From Collinsella aerofaciens (lineage in GTDB: Bacteria > Actinomycetota > Coriobacteriia > Coriobacteriales > Coriobacteriaceae): a DNA stretch of 64,000 bases. The stretch's first letter is position 1; each line of letters opens with the position of its first letter. The stretch is from assembly GCF_005845035.1 (NCBI RefSeq), contig NZ_SPFO01000002.1, forward strand, positions 1-64,000, read 5' to 3'. The position numbers and the translations under genes are program-made. The notes beneath the pieces are model-generated. The model was not told the origin of the DNA and made no database searches. It saw only the letters and a program-made list of their open reading frames with translations. Below are positions 58,996 to 64,000 of the stretch, one piece after another.

Positions 58996-59039
58996 ATAAG
59001 AAAAGAGGGGCTGTCCCGCGTTGGTGGGACAGCCCCTCT
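58993..59039 (-). terminator. Terminator of the HtrA protease gene
   Basis: AGAGGGGCTGTCCC pairs exactly with GGGACAGCCCCTCT (59004-59017 with 59026-59039), followed on the minus strand by TTTTCTTATT. It lies 26 bases past the stop. Confidence 0.93.
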
Positions 59040-59065
59040 GGCATTGGTATGTGCGAAACGGCTCG

Positions 59066-60526
59066 CTAGAACCCCTGGCCGTAACCTTGACCCTGGCCCT
59101 GCTGGCCCAGCAGCTCCTCCAGATACTGGCGCAGCTGCTCGTCGGTAATACCGCCGTTGCCGGTATCGGTCGAACTGTCGTCCTGCTGCTGGTTCTGCAG
59201 CTCTTCATCGGAGCCCAGCTCGACGGTGACCTTCTTCTCTTCCTTGCCGCGCATGAGCGTGATCTCGACCTTCTCGCCCACCTCGTGGCTGCGCAGTGCG
59301 ATGATCAGGCCATCGGCGCTCGTGATCTCGTCGTCGCCCAGCTTGGTGATGACGTCGCCCTCCTGAATTCCGGCCTTAGCAGCAGGACCATCCTCGACGA
59401 CGCTCGCCACATACGCGCCGCTATCGGTGCTCAGCTTGTTGGTGCGGGCGTTGAGCGCGTTGACGCTCGAAAGCGTAGCGCCCATGTACGGATGCACCGG
59501 CGTCTTGCCGTCGATGATCTGGTCGGCAATGTTCTTGGCATAGTTGACCGGAATGGCAAAACCCACGCCCGAGCTGGAGCCCGAATAGCTCTCGATGAGC
59601 GAGTTGATACCCACGAGCTCGCCATTGTCGTTGACGAGCGCGCCGCCGGAGTTGCCTGGGTTGATGGCGGCATCGGTCTGAATCATGTTGGCATAGATGG
59701 TGTTACCGCTGGTAGAGCTCATGGCCGTGGAGCGATACAGCGCCGACACAATGCCCGTAGAGACAGACTGTTCGTTACCGAACGGCGAGCCGATCGCCAT
59801 GACCCACTCGCCCACGTTGAGCTTGGAGGAATCACCCATCTCGATCGGGGTGAGCTTGGAGGCGTCAGCATCCTTGAGCTTGATGACGGCCAGGTCGCTC
59901 GAGGCATCGTTGCCCACGAACTCGGCCTCGTAGGTGGTGCCGTCGTCCATGGTAACCACGTACTGGTCATAGCCATCGACCACGTGGTTGTTGGTGAGAA
60001 TATGGCCCTCGGTATCGAGCACCACGCCCGAACCGACGCTGCCTGAGTTATCCGACTCGTCGGCAGACTGCGAAAGCGAGCCATTCTGGCTGCCGCTCGA
60101 AGTGGCGGTAATGGAAACCACGGAGGGCAGGGCCTTGGCAGAAACGGCCTCGGCCAGCGTGGTGTCCTCGGAGTCGATCGTGATCTTTTGCGTCGACGAA
60201 CCCGAAGCACCCGCCGTCACGGCATTCTTGCCGCCGCCGATATCGAGCGTGCCGCTCATAATGAGCGCAATGACCAGCAGGGCTCCGCAGGCACAGCCGG
60301 CAAGCGCCGTAATAAAGATCGGCAGCTTTTTGGTCTTGGTCTTGACCACCGTGTGCTTGTTCACGACCTGCTGGCCACCCAGCGGCTTGCCGGTCTGCGT
60401 GTCGTAGGCCTGCACGTAGGGAATGTTACTGCCGGCAGGCGTCGACTCCACCTGCACACGCGGCTGCTGCTGGGTCTCGCCGGCGTTGCCCGCATCCTGG
60501 GGACGCTGGGAATCGTTCTCGCTCAT
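59066..60526 (-). CDS. HtrA/DegP-type membrane serine protease
   Basis: Envelope protein-quality-control protease. The 486 residues run: cytoplasmic Gln-rich start (1-70), membrane helix (about 75-97), trypsin-like domain with His in GHILTNNHVVDG, Asp in SSDLAVIKL and Ser in TDAAINPGNSGGAL, one PDZ domain (about 350-440), and a Gln/Gly-rich tail. This is the usual Gram-positive layout. GAAAGGA precedes the ATG at 60526. It forms its own transcription unit. Confidence 0.94.
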   Translation of the reverse strand: MSENDSQRPQDAGNAGETQQQPRVQVESTPAGSNIPYVQAYDTQTGKPLGGQQVVNKHTVVKTKTKKLPIFITALAGCACGALLVIALIMSGTLDIGGGKNAVTAGASGSSTQKITIDSEDTTLAEAVSAKALPSVVSITATSSGSQNGSLSQSADESDNSGSVGSGVVLDTEGHILTNNHVVDGYDQYVVTMDDGTTYEAEFVGNDASSDLAVIKLKDADASKLTPIEMGDSSKLNVGEWVMAIGSPFGNEQSVSTGIVSALYRSTAMSSTSGNTIYANMIQTDAAINPGNSGGALVNDNGELVGINSLIESYSGSSSGVGFAIPVNYAKNIADQIIDGKTPVHPYMGATLSSVNALNARTNKLSTDSGAYVASVVEDGPAAKAGIQEGDVITKLGDDEITSADGLIIALRSHEVGEKVEITLMRGKEEKKVTVELGSDEELQNQQQDDSSTDTGNGGITDEQLRQYLEELLGQQGQGQGYGQGF

Positions 60527-60695
60527 GGCTGCGATCCTTTCGTCAAATAACCAAAGGCCCGCCAAACATGTGGCGGGCCATCATTGTTCACGTTGAGTTG
60601 TACCCCAATATGCGGGCGTACGTGTATGAGAACGCAATCTTTTAGGAAGGCTTAAGTTCTGCTGCAGACCCGAAAGGACCCGGCCTACGGCAAAA

Positions 60696-60728
60696 CCACC
60701 ACAAAGGTGCCTGTCCCCTTTGTGGTGG
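60696..60728 (-). repeat. Family A palindromic repeat after the GlnR-like gene
   Basis: Perfect 12-bp arms CCACCACAAAGG/CCTTTGTGGTGG around TGCCTGTCC, 4 bases past the regulator stop, followed on the minus strand by TTTTG. It probably terminates the glutamine-synthetase-like/GlnR-like operon. Confidence 0.9.
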
Positions 60729-60732
60729 AAAT

Positions 60733-61395
60733 CTAGTCCTTAAACAGATAGCCCACGCCGCGGACGGTGGTGATGTGTGCCGCGATCTGCGGGCCTACCT
60801 TGGAGCGGATGCGTCGAATGTGCACATCGACGGTGCGCGTGCCACCGCAGTACTCAAAGCCCCACACGCGGTGCAGCAGCACCTCGCGGCTGTAGGCGCG
60901 GTTGGGGTGCGTCGCCAAAAAGCTCAGCAGCGAGTACTCCATCAGCGTCAGGTCGATGGGCTCATCATCGAGCGTCACCTGGTAGGTAGCCAGGTTAATC
61001 TCGAGGTTATCGATGTTGAGCACATCGTCGGCGGTGACGGTCTCCTCCTCGCCCATCAGGCGCTGCGCACGAGCCTTGAGCTCGTTGGGTGTCGCCGTGG
61101 GGCATACAAAGTCGGCATGCGCGTGATTGGGCAGGCGCAAGGTACCGAGCGCCTCGTCGTCGACGATCACCAACATGGGGACGCCGCCACGATCGTCAAG
61201 CCACTTGGCAATCTGATCGATACGGTCGCTGCGGATGCCGTCGGAATCGAGAATCAGCAGGTCAAAGTCGTGCGCCGCAGTCGGCGAATCGGGGGTTGCC
61301 AGGCTCACCTCGACACCCAGGGTGGTCGTCAAGCTGCGGGCAAACTCGTGGAAGCGCGTCGTGCGCGCCATGAACAGGGCACTCTTTTCGGACAT
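60733..61395 (-). CDS. GlnR-like OmpR-family response regulator
   Basis: The 220-residue protein has an atypical receiver domain (residues 1-120; DLLILDSDG in place of the normal phospho-acceptor surroundings, with acidic pocket residues poorly kept) and a C-terminal OmpR/PhoB winged helix ([55 protein letters not shown]). The [25 protein letters not shown] run is very close to actinobacterial GlnR, the global nitrogen regulator that works without phosphorylation. GGAGG precedes the ATG, 50 bases after the glutamine-synthetase-like gene, so they form an operon. Confidence 0.83.
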   Translation of the reverse strand: [220 protein letters not shown]

Positions 61396-61445
61396 ATCGG
61401 CCTCCAAAGAAATGAGCTCAATCGTACTGGAACAAGCCAGCGCGA

Positions 61446-62783
61446 TTAGGAGTTCGCCAGGTAGTGCTTGATCTCCCACTCGGTGATCGTAGACTCAAAC
61501 TTATGCCACTCGTCGCGCTTCTTTTTGAGGAAGAAACTGTGGATGTGCTCGCCGAGGGCATCCTTCATAAACTGCGAGTCCTCAAACACGTCGAGCGCCT
61601 CTTTGAGCGAACGCGGCAGCGGCGTGTAGCCGGCCTCGAGCATCTGGCGGTCGGTGAGCTTGAGCGTCTCGGCCGTGGCCTCGGGCGGGAGTTCCAGCTT
61701 GCGCTCGATGCCGTCCAGACCAGCCGCCAGCGTGACGGCGTTGACCAGGTACGGGTTGGCCATGGGGTCGGGGCTGCGAAGCTCGATGCGCGTGGACAGC
61801 TGCTTGCCGGGCTTGTAGACCGGAATGCGGACCATACTCGCGCGGTTGCGCAGGCCCCACGTGGCGTACTGCGGCACGGAGTCGCCGCCCGTGGTGATGC
61901 GCTTGTACGAGTTGACCGTGGGGTTAGTGATGGCGCTGATCTCGCGCGCGTGCGCCAAGATGCCGGCCATGTAGTGCTTGGCGATATCGGAGAGGTGGTA
62001 CTTCTCGTCGTCCTCGCCCCAAAAGACGTTGTTGCCGTCGTGGTCGAATAGCGACTGGCACAGGAACATAGCGCTGCCGTCCTCGCCCGCCAACGGCTTG
62101 GGCATAAAGGAGGCGTGGCAACCGCTCTCGTAGGCCTGCTGCTTAATGATGAGCTTGGCCGTGGTGATGGCGTCGGACATGCTCAGGGCCTCGGCGTGAC
62201 GCAGGCTCATGCCGTGCTGCGAGCGGCCAGCGGCGTGGAAGGTGTACTCCACGGGCACGGACATCTTCTCGAGCGTGAGGACCGTGTTGCGGCGCAGGTC
62301 GCGGGCGGCGTCGCTCACCGAAAGATCGAAGTAGCCCACGTTGTCGAGCGGCTCGGGGGTGTGCTCGTCGGGGAAGTAGTAATACTCCAGCTCGGCACCC
62401 ACATTGAGCAGGTAGCCGGCCTTCTCGGCCTTGCGGAACATGCGGCGCAGGGCATCGCGCGGATCGCCGGCAAACGGCTTGCGATCGGGAGTGCACACGT
62501 CGCAGAACACGCGGGCGACGCCGTTGTGGCTCGGGCGCCACGGCAGGATCTGGAAGGTCGAAGCATCGGGGAACGCCAGCATGTCGGCTTCCTCGGGCGT
62601 GGCAAAGCCCTCGATAGCGGAGCCGTCAAAGCCAATACCCTCCTCAAAAGCGACCTCGAGGTCCTCGGGGCTAATGGCAAAGTTCTTGAGGCGGCCGAGA
62701 ATGTCGACAAACCACAGACGAACAAAGCGGATGTCACGCTGCTCTACGGAGCGGAGTACGTAATCGATGTTCTGCTGGTTCAT
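61446..62783 (-). CDS. Type I glutamine-synthetase homologue missing metal ligands
   Basis: The 445-residue protein has the full type I-alpha layout and length, with GIGFDGSAIEGF, FMPKP, TNPTVNSYKR and STRIELRSPDPMANPYL. But aligned to B. subtilis GlnA, the HHEV Glu is Ala184, the GQHE Glu is Gly191, the GSGMH His is Phe240 and the YEAP Glu region reads GGDSVP. Glu131, Glu133 and Glu334 remain. Loss of two of three site-1 ligands and the site-2 His predicts no normal synthetase activity. It is cotranscribed with a GlnR-like regulator and may act as a nitrogen sensor or bind a different substrate. Confidence 0.85.
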   Translation of the reverse strand: MNQQNIDYVLRSVEQRDIRFVRLWFVDILGRLKNFAISPEDLEVAFEEGIGFDGSAIEGFATPEEADMLAFPDASTFQILPWRPSHNGVARVFCDVCTPDRKPFAGDPRDALRRMFRKAEKAGYLLNVGAELEYYYFPDEHTPEPLDNVGYFDLSVSDAARDLRRNTVLTLEKMSVPVEYTFHAAGRSQHGMSLRHAEALSMSDAITTAKLIIKQQAYESGCHASFMPKPLAGEDGSAMFLCQSLFDHDGNNVFWGEDDEKYHLSDIAKHYMAGILAHAREISAITNPTVNSYKRITTGGDSVPQYATWGLRNRASMVRIPVYKPGKQLSTRIELRSPDPMANPYLVNAVTLAAGLDGIERKLELPPEATAETLKLTDRQMLEAGYTPLPRSLKEALDVFEDSQFMKDALGEHIHSFFLKKKRDEWHKFESTITEWEIKHYLANS

Positions 62784-62917
62784 GTCGCTCCCCTTTCTTT
62801 CGGGCGGGTTTCGACTGGTCTATATCGCAGATACTATCGCAGAAAAATGTTTCCGCAGGGTTAAAGCGTATCAAGCGCTCAAAAAACGTGTGCGAACAGG
62901 CAGTCACGAACGAATGG

Positions 62918-63289
62918 CTAGCGTTCAGATTCGGAAACAATTTGCCTACACGCTCGTTCCAGCGCTGGGAACTCCATCGTCACCGCATCCCAAACAACCG
63001 ATCGGTCGACATTGCCGTAATCATGCGCGAGGTAATTTCTCATGCCGATAATTCCACGCCACTCAATTTCGGGATGAAGCCGCTGCGAGCGTTCCGACAA
63101 CTTGCCCGCTTCTTCCGTCACCCTAAGCGCGCACATCAAAAGGGAGTCCGCCAACGCCCTCGTCCGCACGTCATTCGCATGCAGAAACTGGTCCTCGGTG
63201 ATATCAAAAGCCTTGATGCGCTCGTTTGTTTCAGAGATGGCGTCCAAGACCTCTTGGGCGCGGAGGCCGTCTGACTTACGCGCGATCAT
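62918..63289 (-). CDS. HepT-like ribonuclease toxin
   Basis: A 123-residue all-helical HEPN protein of the HepT/DUF86 family. The RNase motif R-x4-H-x-Y is exact in RNYLAHDY (Arg84, His89, Tyr91). In known HepT-MntA pairs the antitoxin nucleotidyltransferase adenylylates that Tyr and silences the RNase. Its ATG overlaps the upstream antitoxin stop by 14 bases, so they are translated together. The 134 bases down to the glutamine-synthetase-like gene hold that gene's promoter region. Confidence 0.88.
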   Translation of the reverse strand: MIARKSDGLRAQEVLDAISETNERIKAFDITEDQFLHANDVRTRALADSLLMCALRVTEEAGKLSERSQRLHPEIEWRGIIGMRNYLAHDYGNVDRSVVWDAVTMEFPALERACRQIVSESER

Positions 63290-63770
63290 AAAGGATCACT
63301 CCTTCGCGCTCGATTGCCGCGGCAAGATCGGCATCAAGATGGTCGCTCGAGACAAGATCAACCTGCCTCCCAGTTTCTTTGCGCACCGCCTCGCCGAATG
63401 CCGACAACGCGAAAAGGCCAAAGCCCTGATCGCGATCGACTTCGAGACGCAAGTCAATGTCACTATCGGCACGCGCGTCGCCACGAGCATACGAGCCAAA
63501 AAGAATCACGCTTTTGATGGCGGGAATCGGGCTGGCCGCCTCACGGACAGCGGACTCAATCTGAGCGGTATCCAAAATGCCCGCCGCGACGCTTCCGCTC
63601 GCAGAGCTTTTACCGAGTGAAGGGACAAACGGCAGCGAACGCTCGCGCAGCATCTGTCTCATAAACATATTGACTGCAACAGACGAAGTCATGCCAAGTT
63701 CTTCGCACAGCTCGGCAAATGAATCTTTAATTGACGAGTCCACTCGCACACTCAGCACAGACGCAGCCAT
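63276..63770 (-). CDS. RelB/DinJ-domain fused to an MntA nucleotidyltransferase antitoxin
   Basis: A 164-residue fusion. Residues 1-48 (SVLSVRVDSSIKDSFAELCEELGMTSSVAVNMFMRQML) form a RelB/DinJ ribbon-helix-helix. Residues 70-164 are a minimal nucleotidyltransferase with an exact GSx10DxD motif (Gly92-Ser93 ... Asp104, Asp106) and the family's later VDLV strand. Ordinary MntA antitoxins lack the DNA-binding module. The fusion could let one protein both modify HepT and repress the promoter. Confidence 0.82.
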   Translation of the reverse strand: MAASVLSVRVDSSIKDSFAELCEELGMTSSVAVNMFMRQMLRERSLPFVPSLGKSSASGSVAAGILDTAQIESAVREAASPIPAIKSVILFGSYARGDARADSDIDLRLEVDRDQGFGLFALSAFGEAVRKETGRQVDLVSSDHLDADLAAAIEREGVILYDRA

Positions 63771-63812
63771 GGATACCTCCTGTATGACATTGTCTATATA
63801 TTATCACACAGA

Positions 63813-64000
63813 CTAGCGCGAGGTCGAAGCGCGGTGTTCGATGTGGCCGGGGACCTCGATGCGCTTGGGGGCGAGCTTTGCGGCATCGCCCACCGTAGTG
63901 GTAACGACGTCGATGCGCTCGGACAGGCGCTCGACCACGCGCTCGGCAATGGTGAGGGTGTCCTGCGCGGCCGTGGTCACACCGCCAAAGAGCACGTGGT
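63813..64000 (-). CDS. Partial gene, 3' end only, function not recognised
   Basis: An open frame enters from the right edge and ends at 63813. The visible 61-62 residues (TTAAQDTLTIAERVVERLSERIDVVTTTV ... PGHIEHRAS) suggest helices but no family I can name. A GTG at 63995 is available, but codon use and the open edge suggest the true start lies beyond the window. Confidence 0.4.
   Translation of the reverse strand, partial: HVLFGGVTTAAQDTLTIAERVVERLSERIDVVTTTVGDAAKLAPKRIEVPGHIEHRASTSR

Noticed and set aside
61446-62783. The type I homologue as the main glutamine synthetase
   Set aside because: Several metal ligands are substituted, while the type III enzyme at 688-2775 keeps its hallmark regions.

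Overview
The window reads as chromosomal DNA of a high-GC, anaerobic, gut-type actinobacterium of the class Coriobacteriia, most like Collinsella. This rests on gene content and style (type III glutamine synthetase, GatCAB, sortase-assembled pili with SpaA-like pilins, a UPF0210/DUF711 protein, strong AGGAGG-type ribosome binding sites, GC-rich codon use), not on a database match. The DNA is mostly housekeeping sequence broken up by accessory blocks. Many small palindromic repeats lie directly 3' of genes.

Layout. 1-700: tRNA-Glu, its terminator and a MITE-like 34-bp inverted-repeat element. 688-2775: glutamine synthetase III (minus). 3.2-8.9 kb (plus): methionine/one-carbon block of metF, a free-standing MetH-reactivation protein, metH without that domain, then a DUF711 protein. 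9.2-10.6 kb: methyltransferase and yhbY. 10.6-13.6 kb (minus): a 999-aa ATPase/SARP-type regulator. 14.1-18 kb (minus): amino-sugar genes nagB, crr and glmM, then rplM-rpsI. 18.2-21.4 kb: patatin-like lipase, tmRNA, an unknown small protein and a RelB-like/PIN toxin-antitoxin pair. 21.5-28.7 kb: metal and ABC block, with a P1B-type ATPase plus a small glycine-zipper protein behind a DtxR-like palindrome, two ABC exporter half-transporters, and a divergent AraC regulator. 29-32.5 kb: gatCAB. 32.9-41.6 kb: pilus locus with a class C sortase, a 50-aa membrane protein, two pilins and a large beta-helix adhesin carrying a G9 tract. 42.1-48.4 kb: HAD phosphatase, MFS transporter, moaA plus a moaC-mobB fusion, and a DUF559-like protein. 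48.7-54.9 kb: heterodimeric ABC exporter, MATE pump and MerR regulator. 55-56.6 kb: AT-richer Tat-exported cysteine-peptidase-like protein and lipoprotein. 56.6-60.5 kb: ligA and an HtrA protease. 60.7-62.8 kb: a GlnR-like regulator and a glutamine synthetase I homologue that has lost several metal ligands. 62.9-63.8 kb: HepT with a RelB-domain/MntA fusion.

How the genes fit together. Nitrogen: the intact type III enzyme at the left is the likely working glutamine synthetase. The type I homologue at the right looks catalytically dead and is paired with a GlnR-like DNA-binding protein, which suggests a nitrogen-sensing module. One-carbon: metF, the activation protein and metH form a compact B12-dependent methionine synthase operon. 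Amino sugars: crr, nagB and glmM connect hexosamine use with wall synthesis. Surface: the pilus operon is probably phase-variable through the G9 tract.

The strongest candidates for undescribed biology are the pseudo-glutamine-synthetase/GlnR pair, the RelB-MntA fusion with HepT, the phase-variable adhesin, the ferrosome-like ATPase pair, and three families of palindromic repeats, two of which appear to serve as 3' terminators. All calls are from reading the sequence and its translations; no searches were run.
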